Assembly: GCF_012395255.1 (NCBI RefSeq)
Contig: NZ_JAAZQD010000002.1
Coordinates: 248,001 to 312,000 of the forward strand
Length of the DNA stretch: 64,000 bases
Direction of reading: 5' to 3'
DNA from: Oleiagrimonas citrea
GTDB lineage: Bacteria > Pseudomonadota > Gammaproteobacteria > Xanthomonadales > Rhodanobacteraceae
Part shown: positions 9,063-17,454 of the stretch, piece after piece
Layout of the letters: each line of letters opens with the position of its first letter
Numbering within the stretch: the stretch's first letter is position 1
Made by a program: the position numbers and the translations under genes
The notes under the pieces: model-generated
What the model saw: the letters and a program-made list of their open reading frames with translations, nothing else
Database searches by the model: none
What the model was told of the DNA's origin: nothing

Positions 9063-10423
9063 CAGTCCTTGCCCTCGGCCGCCAGCGCGGCCAGTTCGGC
9101 ACGCAGGCGATCCATGCCGGCATCGCGCGCCGAGGCGTCGGCGAAAACCGGACTTTCGGCCACCGACTCGCCGTTGAGCGTGACCACGAACGAGCCTTCG
9201 GCCGGCGCGATGGCGAGCGTCTCGCCCATGGCCATGATTTCCTGGATGCAGGCACCGGCGGCCTTCGGGTCGGCGAAGCCGCGCGAAAGCGCCAGCTCTT
9301 CGCCATCCGCGGCCAGGATGCGGAAACGGAAGCTGCCGTCCTTCTCGCGGAAACTGACCATGCGCAGCTGCTTGCCCTTCTTCTTGCGCTTTTCCTTCTT
9401 CGCGGGCGCCTGAACGGCACCGCGGCCGAGACCGACCGCTTCACGCAGGGTTTCCAGCAGCGGCTCGGACGTCTTACGCGCGCGCGTGGCGCCGGCCATG
9501 AGGATCTCCTCGACCTCGTTCGGATGCGCCATCAGATGCGCATAGCGATCACGCATCGGCGCCAGCTCGGCGTCAATGCGATCGAACAGGCGCTGCTTGG
9601 CATCGCCCCAACCCAGACCGCCCTCAAGATCGGCGCGGAACGCCGCGGTCTCGTCCGGCTCAGCAAAGGCGCGGAAGATGGTGAACAGCGCCGAGCCGTC
9701 GGCATCCTTGGGTTCGCCCGGCTCACGCGAATCGGTGACGATGCGCATGATGGCCGCGCGCGTAGCCTTGGCGCCGCCCTCGAACAGCGGAATGGTGTTG
9801 TCGTAGCTCTTGGACATCTTGCGGCCGTCCAGGCCCGGCAGCGTCGCCACGTGCTCCTCGATGGCCGCCTCGGGCAGGACGAAGAACTCCTTCCCGTACA
9901 GATGATTGAAGCGCTGTGCGATGTCGCGCGCCATCTCGATGTGCTGCACCTGATCGCGACCGACCGGTACCCGGTTGGCGTTGAACGCGAGAATATCGGC
10001 CGCCATCAGCACCGGGTACATGTACAGACCCGCGGTCACACCGGCGTCCGGGTCCTCGCCGGAGACCGTGTTGGCGTCCACTGCCGCCTTGTAGGCGTGC
10101 GCGCGGTTGAGCAGGCCCTTGGCGGTGACGCAGGTCAGCAGCCAGGTCAGCTCGGGAATTTCGGGAATGTCGGACTGGCGATAGATCGTCGCCTTGTCCG
10201 GGTCCAGGCCACAGGCCAGCCACGTCGCGGCGATGGCCAGACGCGAGTGCTGCACGCGCGCCGGGTCGTCGCACTTGATCAGCGCGTGGTAGTCGGCCAT
10301 GAAGTAGAAGGCGTCCACATCCTCGCGCTGACTGGCGGCCACGGCGGGGCGGATCGCGCCCACGTAGTTGCCAAGATGTGGAATGCCACTGGTGGTGATG
10401 CCGGTCAGAACTCGCATAATCAT
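9062..10423 (-). CDS. trpS: Tryptophanyl-tRNA synthetase with C-terminal YegP-like tandem-repeat extension
   Basis: Charges tRNA-Trp with tryptophan in the cytosol. The class I Rossmann domain is clear, with a HIGH-equivalent in SGIPHLGN near 11-18 and KMSKS near 201-205. The usual bacterial enzyme is about 330-350 residues, whereas this one has 453. After a lysine-rich linker (about 340-352) come roughly 100 residues forming two copies of a YegP/DUF1508-type unit: one with F-x2-K-DG then DGE and SRGFA, and a second with NGESVAES and ARDAGM. The neighbouring divergent gene is a free-standing two-repeat protein of the same kind. The core assignment is certain; the extension's function is unknown. 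Confidence 0.95.
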   Translation of the reverse strand: MIMRVLTGITTSGIPHLGNYVGAIRPAVAASQREDVDAFYFMADYHALIKCDDPARVQHSRLAIAATWLACGLDPDKATIYRQSDIPEIPELTWLLTCVTAKGLLNRAHAYKAAVDANTVSGEDPDAGVTAGLYMYPVLMAADILAFNANRVPVGRDQVQHIEMARDIAQRFNHLYGKEFFVLPEAAIEEHVATLPGLDGRKMSKSYDNTIPLFEGGAKATRAAIMRIVTDSREPGEPKDADGSALFTIFRAFAEPDETAAFRADLEGGLGWGDAKQRLFDRIDAELAPMRDRYAHLMAHPNEVEEILMAGATRARKTSEPLLETLREAVGLGRGAVQAPAKKEKRKKKGKQLRMVSFREKDGSFRFRILAADGEELALSRGFADPKAAGACIQEIMAMGETLAIAPAEGSFVVTLNGESVAESPVFADASARDAGMDRLRAELAALAAEGKD

Positions 10424-10542
10424 GCTGCGTCGCGCAAACAGCCGTTGAGTTTACGGCATACCATGGTCCATGCAATCGCCGCGCGGTTGCGATCCGAAGC
10501 AGTCCTTGTATCCACGTCGTTTCCACCACCGGGAGATTCACG

Positions 10543-10872
10543 ATGGCAGGCAAGTTCGAACTGTTCACCGCCAAGAACGGCAAGACCCACTTCCACCTCA
10601 AGGCCGGCAACGGCGAGGTCATTCTGGCCAGCCAGGGCTACGCCTCGCGCAGCGGCGCGCGCAACGGCATCGAGTCGGTGCGCAAGAACGCCGGCGACGC
10701 CAAGCGTTTCGAGAAGAAGACGGCCAAGAACGGCAAGCACTACTTCGTGCTGAAGGCGCGCAACAGCCAGGTCATCGGCAACAGCGAGATGTACGAGACC
10801 GAGCGCGCGCGCGACAACGGCATTGCTTCGGTTTCCAAGAACGCGCCGGGCGCCAAGCTGGCCGACGGCTGA
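10543..10872 (+). CDS. yegP: YegP-like DUF1508 double-repeat protein
   Basis: A 109-residue protein made of two tandem units of the YegP/DUF1508 fold, at about 4-50 and 55-101. Each has the pattern F-x3-KNGK, then an N-x-(E/Q)VI segment, a serine, and an ARxNGI or ARDNGI helix. It is a small cytosolic protein whose role in bacteria is not established. A GGGAG ribosome-binding site precedes the ATG. It is divergent from trpS, whose C-terminus carries the same two-repeat domain, and the 119-bp gap must contain both promoters. Confidence 0.9.
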   Translation: MAGKFELFTAKNGKTHFHLKAGNGEVILASQGYASRSGARNGIESVRKNAGDAKRFEKKTAKNGKHYFVLKARNSQVIGNSEMYETERARDNGIASVSKNAPGAKLADG

Positions 10873-10895
10873 TCGCACCGCACGACAGGGGCTTG

Positions 10896-10923
10896 GCGCG
10901 GCGCTCTGGACAGAGCGCCGCGC
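10896..10923. terminator. Hairpin between convergent yegP and arginase genes
   Basis: A perfect 13-bp inverted repeat (GCGCGGCGCTCTG and its complement, 2 nt apart) lies between two convergent genes. It lacks a clear T-run, so it may be a weak or factor-assisted terminator. Confidence 0.55.
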
Positions 10924-10938
10924 ATGCGGCTGCGCAGA

Positions 10939-11859
10939 TCAGCCGCGGATCAGCGTGGACTTGCCGAACAGGCTCTCGACCAGGTCCACGGCCACTTCCG
11001 CCGTGCGGTTGTGGTCGTCGTAGGCCGGATTCAGCTCGACCACGTCGAGCGATCCCATGCGCCCGGTGTCGGCGATCATCTCCATGCACAGCTGCGCTTC
11101 GCGGTAGTTCGGCCCGCCCTGCACCGTGGTGCCCACGCCCGGCGCGATCGACGGATCGAGGAAATCGACGTCGAAGCTGACATGCAGGTGCGTGTTCTTG
11201 TCCAGACCGGTCAGCGCCTCTTCCATTGCGCGCTTCATGCCGAACTCGTCGATGTAGCGCATGTCGTACACCTCCAGCCCGGCCTCGTGGACGAACTTCT
11301 TCTCGCCCTCGTCAACCGAACGGATGCCGATCTGCCGCACCATCGACGGATCGATCGCCGGCTTGCTGCCGCCCAGTTCGGTCAGGCCCTTCGGGCCGTG
11401 CCCGCACAGGCACGCCACCGGCATGCCGTGGATGTTGCCCGACGGCGTCAGCTCGCTGGTGTTGAAGTCGGTGTGCGCGTCCAGCCAGAGAATGCGCAGC
11501 TTGCGCCCCTGCTCGCGGCAGTAGCGCGCCACGGCGGTGATCGAACCGGTCGCCAGGCAGTGGTCGCCGCCCATCATGATCGGCAGGCGCCCCTCGCTCA
11601 GCTCGGCGTAGACCGCCTCCATGGTCAGCCGATTCCATTCGATGACGCCGTCCAGATGACGGTAGCCATCCTCCGGCGGCAGCCACGGATTGACCGGGCC
11701 GCTGAGATTGCCGCGATCGGCCACTTCCAGGCCGCGCGCGCGCAGCACCTTGTCAATGTCGGCCACGCGCAGGGCATCCGGCCCCATCAGCGCGCCACGA
11801 TGGCCGGCGCCGATGTCGGTGGGTACGCCAATCAGCGAAATGGGCGGAAATCGGTTCAT
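10939..11859 (-). CDS. rocF: Arginase
   Basis: A binuclear manganese enzyme that hydrolyses L-arginine to ornithine and urea. The three metal-binding motifs are all present: GGDHC with His100, DAHTDF with Asp127, His129 and Asp131, and DVDFLDP near 230-236. The 306-residue length is normal. It stands alone between a convergent hairpin and a divergent small gene, with no urease or ornithine genes next to it. Agmatinase-type relatives share the metal motifs, but the LTPSGNIHGMP segment and the length fit arginase best. Confidence 0.92.
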   Translation of the reverse strand: MNRFPPISLIGVPTDIGAGHRGALMGPDALRVADIDKVLRARGLEVADRGNLSGPVNPWLPPEDGYRHLDGVIEWNRLTMEAVYAELSEGRLPIMMGGDHCLATGSITAVARYCREQGRKLRILWLDAHTDFNTSELTPSGNIHGMPVACLCGHGPKGLTELGGSKPAIDPSMVRQIGIRSVDEGEKKFVHEAGLEVYDMRYIDEFGMKRAMEEALTGLDKNTHLHVSFDVDFLDPSIAPGVGTTVQGGPNYREAQLCMEMIADTGRMGSLDVVELNPAYDDHNRTAEVAVDLVESLFGKSTLIRG

Positions 11860-12022
11860 GAAACCTCCATGGATCTGGGTTTGCGCGGCGCGTCGGCAAC
11901 CGCGTCATAGCCGTTCATTATAAAGCACCCGTCTCCACGACCTCCCGACACAGCACGCGCACAGCGCGTGGCGGCGAGGACTGACGTATCATCACCCTTG
12001 CCCGGGGAGTCGAGGAGCCATC

Positions 12023-12220
12023 ATGAAACGCCTGCTGTCGTTCCTGTACACGGTCGGCACGATCGCGACCTTCGTCTACCTGATGTTCTTCGACAAACAC
12101 GGCCTCTACCAAGGCTGGAACTGGTTCATCAAGATTCCACTGAACGTGTTCCTGGCCAGCATCTGGCCCCTGTACTGGGTCGCGGCGTACTTCCTGCACT
12201 GGATTCCGTGGTTCCACTGA
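12023..12220 (+). CDS. Small hydrophobic membrane protein
   Basis: A 65-residue protein with a well-placed GGAG ribosome-binding site. It has two probable membrane helices (about 5-22 and 38-62) with a charged FFDKHGLYQGWNW linker, and many aromatic residues. I do not recognise the family. It lies just outside the mobile element, beside the 3' end of tRNA-Thr, on the opposite strand. Confidence 0.6.
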   Translation: MKRLLSFLYTVGTIATFVYLMFFDKHGLYQGWNWFIKIPLNVFLASIWPLYWVAAYFLHWIPWFH

Positions 12221-12300
12221 GAACACGGATTCAGCAAAGCGCTGCTGGAAAACGTGGAGCGCGGCACTGAACACGCGTCCTCACGCCCTCTGCTCGAACA

Positions 12301-12376
12301 TGGTGCCGGCACTCCGACTCGAACGGAGGACCTACCGCTTACAAGGCGGTTGCTCTACCAACTGAGCTATGCCGGC
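12301..12376 (-). tRNA. tRNA-Thr (anticodon TGT)
   Basis: A complete 76-nt cloverleaf with encoded CCA end. The acceptor stem pairs GCCGGCA with TGCCGGC, the D arm contains AGCTCAGTTGGTAGAGC, the anticodon stem ACCGC/GCGGT encloses loop CTTGTAA, and the T arm has TTCGAGTC. The anticodon TGT reads ACA threonine codons. The gene is the integration site of the adjacent element: its first 42 nt are repeated at 34228-34269, so the 5' half and the promoter of this working copy come from the element side. Confidence 0.97.
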
Positions 12377-12377
12377 A
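12335..12377 (+). repeat. attL: 43-bp direct repeat within tRNA-Thr
   Basis: Identical to 34228-34270. It covers tRNA nucleotides 1-42 (acceptor 5' strand, D arm and most of the anticodon arm) plus one upstream base. The repeats bound the integrase-carrying segment, so they are the attachment-site core. Confidence 0.93.
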
Positions 12378-12396
12378 CGGCTATAAATGCTTGATG

Positions 12397-12405
12397 ATTC
12401 TAGCA
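12397..12405 (-). promoter_or_regulatory. Probable extended -10 promoter of tRNA-Thr, supplied by the element
   Basis: On the minus strand TGC-TAGAAT forms an extended -10 element 20 bp before the first tRNA base. It sits inside the element, just past the attL core, and lies within an inverted repeat AATGCT/AGCATT. The same TGC-TAGAAT string precedes the stranded 5' half at the right end (34280-34288). No good -35 is visible, which fits extended -10 promoters. Confidence 0.6.
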
Positions 12406-12436
12406 TTAATTGTCTTTCTTGCTATCCGCCACAAAA

Positions 12437-12458
12437 GCTGGGACATTTCTGAGACAAA
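12437..12458 (+). repeat. Candidate integrase arm-type site, left end
   Basis: Contains TGGGACA and TGAGACA with an 11-bp period, about 60 bp inside attL. The matching 22-bp segment at 34081-34102 near the right end agrees at 19 of 22 positions in the same orientation. Paired short repeats at both ends of an integrase element are typical arm-type binding sites. Confidence 0.55.
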
Positions 12459-12501
12459 TGGACCGGCAATAGCACTCGCATAGCGCGGGGTAGGATACAG
12501 C

Positions 12502-13863
12502 ATGCCAAGGCAGCAGAAGAACCGGCGGGGCGTGCGCGGCGTCTACGAGCGCACTGATGGCCGCCCGAGGTTTGAGGTTCGCATACGCTGGACGGACCCC
12601 GACGGGCGCAAGCGATACCTGCCAACAGTGCGTTACCCGTTCGACCCCGACATGCCGGGCGACAAGGGCAAAGCGCTGGCCAACGCTGAAGCCTACGCGG
12701 CGCGCGAGTGGGCAGCGCTGCACAAACACGACAAGCCCGCCGCTGAGCTTCCCGATCATCTGACATTTGGCGATCTTGTTAAGCGCTACTTCAACGAACT
12801 CACAGCGAAGAAAGAAGCCAACGCGGGCGCGCTGAACCATTACGACAAGAACGCGCTCAGCATCGCGCGGATGCTGCTAGGGCTGGCAACTACAGGCGAG
12901 AACACGGGCAAGACGCGGTTTGAAGAGCTGAGGCGGTTGCGCCTCACAGACCTCAAGCCGGCCCACTTCGCCGGCCACCCCGACGCCCTGGCGCTCAAGC
13001 TGCGAGGACGCGGAGGCGGTCCGGCTTCGGCGGACAGCGTGCGGCATGTCATCAGCTTTTGCTCCAAGCTGTTTCAGCGAGCGCGCACGGAGTGGGACAT
13101 ACCCTGCGCGAACCCCTGCGCAGATTGGAAAGCGCTGGACCTGCCCAGCCCGCACACAGGCAGAGAGCGCACGCTTGAGGCGGACGAAGAAGCGCGCATA
13201 AGCGAAGCCTTGGCGCGCTCCAACATCCACGGCGGCACCAAAGCCGCCCTGCTCTTCTGTCGCCACACGGCGGCCCGCAGGGGCGAGGCGGTCAAGCTCG
13301 ATTGGCCAGATATCGACCTTGAGGCGGGTGTTGCGCACTTGCGCGACACGAAGACGAAGAACAAGCAAAAGCCGGGCTACCGCCCGAAAAACCGCCGCGT
13401 CCCATTCGGCCCAGATGTGCGCGACATGCTCGAAATGCTCAAACGAGAGCAGCAAGAAGCAGGGCACTACAGCGACGCCGCACCAGTGTTTCAAACCAGC
13501 GCGGGCGAGCGCGTTGCGGCTGACACGCTCAGCCAAGCGTGGACACGTATTTGCGCGCAAGCGGGCGTTGAGGGCGTGCGCCTGCACGACTTGAGGCATA
13601 CGCGAATCACTGAAATCGCTGGCGTGCTGAACCCGCTGGAAGCGGCGAAAATCAGCGGTCACGATGACCTGAAGATGTTGGCCCGCTACTTCAACGCGAA
13701 GGCCGAGGATTTGGGCGCGAAACTCTACGCGGGCGAGAGCCAGCGCAAGGGCAAAAGCGCGCCACCAGGTGCTGGGGGCGACTTGGTCGGCGCGCTGGCG
13801 GCGCTTGATGAGGTGGGGTTCAATGAAACGCTGGCGGCGGCGCTTTTGGCGCGGGCGAAGTAG
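12502..13863 (+). CDS. int: Tyrosine-type site-specific integrase
   Basis: A 453-residue tyrosine recombinase that should integrate and excise the element at tRNA-Thr. The C-terminal catalytic domain shows Arg259 (in AARRGE), His362 and Arg365 (in LHDLRH), His387 (in SGHDD) and the nucleophile Tyr396 (in LARYF). The N-terminal 200 residues carry an arm-type DNA-binding region beginning with basic residues and RG-x-YER, followed by a core-binding SAM-like domain. It is read away from the tRNA and begins 125 bp inside attL. It is convergent with the next gene, with only 3 bp between them. Confidence 0.96.
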   Translation: MPRQQKNRRGVRGVYERTDGRPRFEVRIRWTDPDGRKRYLPTVRYPFDPDMPGDKGKALANAEAYAAREWAALHKHDKPAAELPDHLTFGDLVKRYFNELTAKKEANAGALNHYDKNALSIARMLLGLATTGENTGKTRFEELRRLRLTDLKPAHFAGHPDALALKLRGRGGGPASADSVRHVISFCSKLFQRARTEWDIPCANPCADWKALDLPSPHTGRERTLEADEEARISEALARSNIHGGTKAALLFCRHTAARRGEAVKLDWPDIDLEAGVAHLRDTKTKNKQKPGYRPKNRRVPFGPDVRDMLEMLKREQQEAGHYSDAAPVFQTSAGERVAADTLSQAWTRICAQAGVEGVRLHDLRHTRITEIAGVLNPLEAAKISGHDDLKMLARYFNAKAEDLGAKLYAGESQRKGKSAPPGAGGDLVGALAALDEVGFNETLAAALLARAK

Positions 13864-13866
13864 CTC

Positions 13867-14580
13867 TCAGGCATCCGCGCCGGCTTCTCTCCTACTCCTG
13901 ATATGTTCTTGCCAGCGATGCAGGCTTGCGAACGGTTCTTGCAGGATTTCAGAGACTTCTTCCCTAGTATTGACTGAAATTTTGGCCGCTATTGCTAGGG
14001 AGAAATTCGCAAAGCCCACGGCGTTGTCCAAGGTGTTCCACATTACCTCGGGCCCTGCGTGGAAACCGACGAGACCATCTGGACCCGAATAAAGGTTTAT
14101 GAGGGCATGGCCGCCATGGATTAAGGGATTTAGGTTTTGTGCGGAATTTCGGACTATTCGCGGCAACCTTCCTTCGACTTCTTCGTCTAGCTGAGGTTCT
14201 ACAATCTCAGCCAATTCATTGAGGGTCATTGGATAGGTTTTGCCGTTTGCTCGCGGTCGGCAGCGCAATTTGTCATTGCGGATGAAAAATTCGACTTCTT
14301 CCTCAGACGCTGGCCCTGCAAAAAAGGCCGCGCGGAGTAATTGCTCAAGCTGCATGCGGTGCAAGCTTAAGGCTGGTGCGCCAAGGTCCAAGTAGCAGTC
14401 CGCTGCCAGAATGGTGATGGCTCTGCCATAGTCAACTGAAGCACGAGAGAGCTTGGCGGCTAAATCAATTCGCGGGTTTCTCGCGCCATATGAAAATCGA
14501 TTCATTGCCGCTGGTATCGTTTCGATGTGTTCCATGGCGCGATTTGCAACATCCCTCACGATTTCGATGTTGTCTGGCAT
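13867..14580 (-). CDS. Hypothetical cytosolic protein
   Basis: I chose the ATG at 14580 because GGGAGGAG lies just upstream, giving 237 residues. The middle contains an L-x-HRMQLEQLLRA-type helix and a GP-x3-EEVEFF segment, and a later LIHGGHALINLY stretch. This resembles a group of poorly described helical proteins found in mobile islands, but I cannot name a family. It has no signal peptide or membrane segment. It is convergent with the integrase and noticeably less GC-rich than the chromosomal genes. A cargo or defence role is possible but not shown. Confidence 0.75.
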   Translation of the reverse strand: MPDNIEIVRDVANRAMEHIETIPAAMNRFSYGARNPRIDLAAKLSRASVDYGRAITILAADCYLDLGAPALSLHRMQLEQLLRAAFFAGPASEEEVEFFIRNDKLRCRPRANGKTYPMTLNELAEIVEPQLDEEVEGRLPRIVRNSAQNLNPLIHGGHALINLYSGPDGLVGFHAGPEVMWNTLDNAVGFANFSLAIAAKISVNTREEVSEILQEPFASLHRWQEHIRSRREAGADA

Positions 14581-15056
14581 CTCTTGCTCCTCCCATAATT
14601 GAGCGCTGAACAGTTCTGCCACATTGTCAGCTTGCAAGCCTACCAAGGCCCAAGTGTTCGCACCCGCATCACGAAAAAAAGGCCCGCATTAGCGGGCCCT
14701 TTGCTTGGAGTGGTGAAGCGTCACAGCATCGACCACGAACCCATCGCCTGCAACGCGGACCAGTTCGAGCAGCCCCCAGCGTTGCAGGCGCGCAGTTGTT
14801 CGCAGCGCGGGCGAAGGCGTAAGCGCGCCGCCACAGCTGGTCGCGCGTGCTGAACTCCACCCACCATCACCCGCCGCAGCCTTGCGCCTGTCGTGGGCCA
14901 TCATCGCTTCGCGTCGGCATGAGCAAGGCGCAGGGCCTCGTCCACGTTGTTCCCGCCTTCCATCGACCGCAGTGCGGTCGCTTCCAGGTGCTGTCTGCCT
15001 TTCCCGCTTCGCTCTTGTCGGACCCACGGCGCAATCCCGCGTCGGGGAGACAAGAC
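14581..15056. other. Intergenic region with terminator and an uncertain minus-strand frame
   Basis: About 475 bp lie between the hypothetical gene and the RadC-like gene. A good minus-strand terminator at 14674-14698 implies a transcript coming from its right. The only candidate frame there is minus-strand 14689-15027 (112 codons), whose composition is rich in Arg and Ala and which has no recognisable domain or clear ribosome-binding site. I do not call it as a gene. Confidence 0.4.
14674..14698 (-). terminator. Rho-independent terminator, minus strand
   Basis: On the minus strand GGCCCGC-TAAT-GCGGGCC is followed by seven T residues. It would stop minus-strand transcripts entering from 14.7-15.0 kb before they reach the promoter of the hypothetical gene. 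Confidence 0.85.
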
Positions 15057-15542
15057 ATGGGCATCGCCAAAGACAGCGCCGGCAACTACCGCCTCACCGG
15101 CAAGACCACCGAAACGGACATACTCGCAGCCGCCGAACAGTTCCTCCGCAGCAAGCTCGAACGGCTCGGGGCCATCTCAGACCCCGCCGATGCCGCCGAC
15201 TTTCTCCGCATGCGCATAGCGGGTCTGCCTCACGAGGAATTTCACGTCCTCTGGCTCGACAATCGCCACCGCATTCTTGACTGCCAGCGGCTCTTTAACG
15301 GCACCGTTGACGGTGCCTCAGTCCATCCCCGTGAAGTGGTGCGCGCTGCCCTTGAGTGCAACGCAGCCGCCGCCATCCTGGCCCACAACCACCCCAGCGG
15401 GATGGCCGAACCCAGTCGCGCCGATCGCAACATCACAGAGGAGCTTCGCTCTGCGCTGAAGCTGGTGGGCGTTCGCATCCTTGACCACATCGTGGTCGGG
15501 ACCGAAGGCTGCACCAGCATGGCGAGCCGGGGCCTCATTTGA
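15057..15542 (+). CDS. RadC-like JAB-domain protein
   Basis: A 161-residue protein of the RadC/JAB1-MPN group, found on many islands and plasmids. The metal-binding motif is intact as HNHPSG followed by an Asp in SRAD near 118-129, with a conserved LFNGTVDGASVHPREV block before it. The N-terminal helix-hairpin-helix region of full-length RadC (about 220 residues) is reduced or missing. The biochemical role is unsettled despite the old DNA-repair name. The ATG at 15057 follows GGGGAGA, and a hairpin follows the stop codon, so the gene is probably monocistronic. Confidence 0.9.
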   Translation: MGIAKDSAGNYRLTGKTTETDILAAAEQFLRSKLERLGAISDPADAADFLRMRIAGLPHEEFHVLWLDNRHRILDCQRLFNGTVDGASVHPREVVRAALECNAAAAILAHNHPSGMAEPSRADRNITEELRSALKLVGVRILDHIVVGTEGCTSMASRGLI

Positions 15543-15563
15543 GGCCCAACCAGCACACAAGAA

Positions 15564-15585
15564 GGGGGCCGCTTTCGCGGCCCCC
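15564..15585 (+). terminator. Hairpin after the RadC-like gene
   Basis: GGGGGCCGC and GCGGCCCCC pair around a short loop 22 bp after the stop codon. The following GGTTGCTGTC has few T residues, so termination strength is uncertain. Confidence 0.55.
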
Positions 15586-15706
15586 GGTTGCTGTCTTCCA
15601 CCTTGCTCGGTGGCAAAATGACTTGCCGAATCTTTCGGTTTCGTCTGTTACTTCTAAGCCTCCCATGCGGAGGAAAAACAGGACAGCAAAACCAGCGGCG
15701 GGGCGC

Positions 15707-17140
15707 TTAGCAGTGGTTCCAAGAGCACATCGCGCCAAGCGTTGACCAGTCCGAACAGCCGCCCGCGTTGCAGGCCCGAACCCAGTATTTGACTGGGTAA
15801 GTCACGACGCCGGAGGTGCAAGAGCTGATCGAGAGTGTGCCAGCAATGTAAGAGTCGCTGTATTTCAAATGAGACTCAGGCACGAACATCGTTGAAGCGG
15901 CTTGCGACCAACTCGACGCGCTGACGCTGTGCGAATGCGCTGGAGCCGTGGCAGTGGGCTGACAAGAGACGCCGACTTCATACGAAGAGGCTGTTGAAGT
16001 CGTCGGCGTAATGTCGATTTCTCCGCCCCACATCGCCAACTTGAGCGACACATTCGAAGGCAACGGCGTGGCGCTCTTGCAGGTGTTGCTTGTCGTTTGC
16101 CAGCTATAAGGCGCGCCGCTGCTCGTTGTCGTGCTTGTGCTCGTGCTGGGCGAACCCCACGCGCCCGCCGGGCAGGTGGTTTGTTGGTAGGTGTCGGCGT
16201 AGACAGTCGCAAACTGCGTTTGCGTCTTGCTGCCAGTGTAGCCGCTCGGGCAAGAAGCGCTTTGCGTTTTGCCGGTGCTCTGTGTGCCTGTGGCCTTCTG
16301 ACTCACGAGCGTATTGCCAGCCACGCAAGTGGCGGGCGGCGTGGCCGTGGCTGGTGCCAGCGCGGGGGCGGGGGCGCTGAGAGACGCGGATGAAATTTGG
16401 CCAGCTTGCGCGCTTGCTGAGCCGACCGCTGGCGGTGCCGTGGCGTATGCGACGACTTGCGGCGCTGCTGGCTGTGCGACAGCGAGAGCGCCAACGGACG
16501 TGTTCTGAAGCGGCGGGAGAGAGGCGGAAAGTGGCTGAGGCTGCGCCGGCAGCGTGCCGCCGTTCCCGCTGCCCAGCGGAGTGGCTGAGGCAGCTTGCGG
16601 CGCGTTAGCTTTCGAAGTTAGAACGATGGTGTTCACGTCTTTGCTGCAAGCGTCAGCAGCAGCGGGCGCGGTGTAAGTGAGCAAGTCTGACTTCACGGCC
16701 TTGCCGTTCACACTGACAGCACCAAAGCCGCTCTGTGTCTGTGCCACGACACCCGCGCAGTTGGCGCGGGGCACTTGCGTCGTCGTCAGAGTGAACGCCG
16801 CGCCCGCGCTGGCCGGCTCAAGCGTGATTGCGCCGCCGAAGCGGTTCACGAGCGCGTCGCCGTTCGGCGCGATGTTTGCAGAGTCAAAGCGGGGGCCGGC
16901 GTGCAGCAAGTCAGACGCGCTCAAGCCGTCGTAGTTTCCGCCAGCGTCGTAAACAGCGTGAACGGCTTGCGCGATGCTCTGCACGCTTTGCGCGCTTTCG
17001 TGCGTTTGCGTGTTTCTGCTCGCATGAATGTAAGCAGTCAGCGCGCCAACGCCAACAGCGGCAACAATGCCGCTGACGATCAGCAGTTCAACGAGTGTGT
17101 AGCCGCGCGAGGGGCGTGTGATTTTGTTTTTCGTTTTCAT
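15707..17140 (-). CDS. Large type IV pilin-like protein (PilS/PilV-like), orphan
   Basis: A 477-residue secreted protein with a class III pilin leader. Twelve mostly basic residues lead to Gly13, then Tyr14-TLVELL with Glu18 at the +5 position and a long hydrophobic helix, so a prepilin peptidase should cut after Gly13. Residues to about 160 resemble the PilS pilin core of conjugative plasmids. The rest is far longer than any normal pilin: an Ala/Pro/Ser/Thr-rich spacer (about 180-270) and a cysteine- and Ser/Thr-rich tip region ending in a fibronectin-like segment with many Trp and Cys. GGAGGA precedes the chosen ATG. No pilus assembly genes are on the element, so it may use host machinery. 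Confidence 0.85.
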   Translation of the reverse strand: MKTKNKITRPSRGYTLVELLIVSGIVAAVGVGALTAYIHASRNTQTHESAQSVQSIAQAVHAVYDAGGNYDGLSASDLLHAGPRFDSANIAPNGDALVNRFGGAITLEPASAGAAFTLTTTQVPRANCAGVVAQTQSGFGAVSVNGKAVKSDLLTYTAPAAADACSKDVNTIVLTSKANAPQAASATPLGSGNGGTLPAQPQPLSASLPPLQNTSVGALAVAQPAAPQVVAYATAPPAVGSASAQAGQISSASLSAPAPALAPATATPPATCVAGNTLVSQKATGTQSTGKTQSASCPSGYTGSKTQTQFATVYADTYQQTTCPAGAWGSPSTSTSTTTSSGAPYSWQTTSNTCKSATPLPSNVSLKLAMWGGEIDITPTTSTASSYEVGVSCQPTATAPAHSHSVSASSWSQAASTMFVPESHLKYSDSYIAGTLSISSCTSGVVTYPVKYWVRACNAGGCSDWSTLGAMCSWNHC

Positions 17141-17176
17141 GTCTTCCTCCTTTTTATTTTTATGAAGACTCATTTA

Positions 17177-17204
17177 TTCATAACAGTTTTAGAAGCGTTG
17201 ACAA
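17177..17204 (-). promoter_or_regulatory. Probable sigma-70 promoter of the pilin gene
   Basis: On the minus strand TTGTCA and TATGAA are separated by 16 bp, 37 bp before the pilin ATG and its GGAGGA site. Confidence 0.6.
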
Positions 17205-17302
17205 GAGGGAAACGCGCGTTAGAGTGAAGAAGCAAAGTGGTTTACTCCTTTCCCCGCTTTGCTCATGTGAGGGTGGTTTGAAAGTTTACCCACCAGAGAA
17301 CG

Positions 17303-17329
17303 AACCCCGCCCCCAAGGCGGGGTTTTTT
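17303..17329 (+). terminator. Rho-independent terminator, plus strand
   Basis: AACCCCGCC and GGCGGGGTT pair around CCCAA and are followed by a T-run. It insulates the origin-like region from plus-strand transcription crossing the pilin locus. Confidence 0.85.
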
Positions 17330-17454
17330 GTGCCTTTGATGGGGGTTTCACCACCCAACCCCCAAGCTATTTGGAAAATGGGAGAGCGCTAACGCGCTGA
17401 GGTGCGATTGAAAGCGTGACGAAGCGCACAAGAAAAGCCGAAAACAAAGCCAAA

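Noticed and set aside
14689-15027. A 112-codon minus-strand gene
   Set aside because: No ribosome-binding site, no domain and arginine-rich composition; the terminator after it is the only support.
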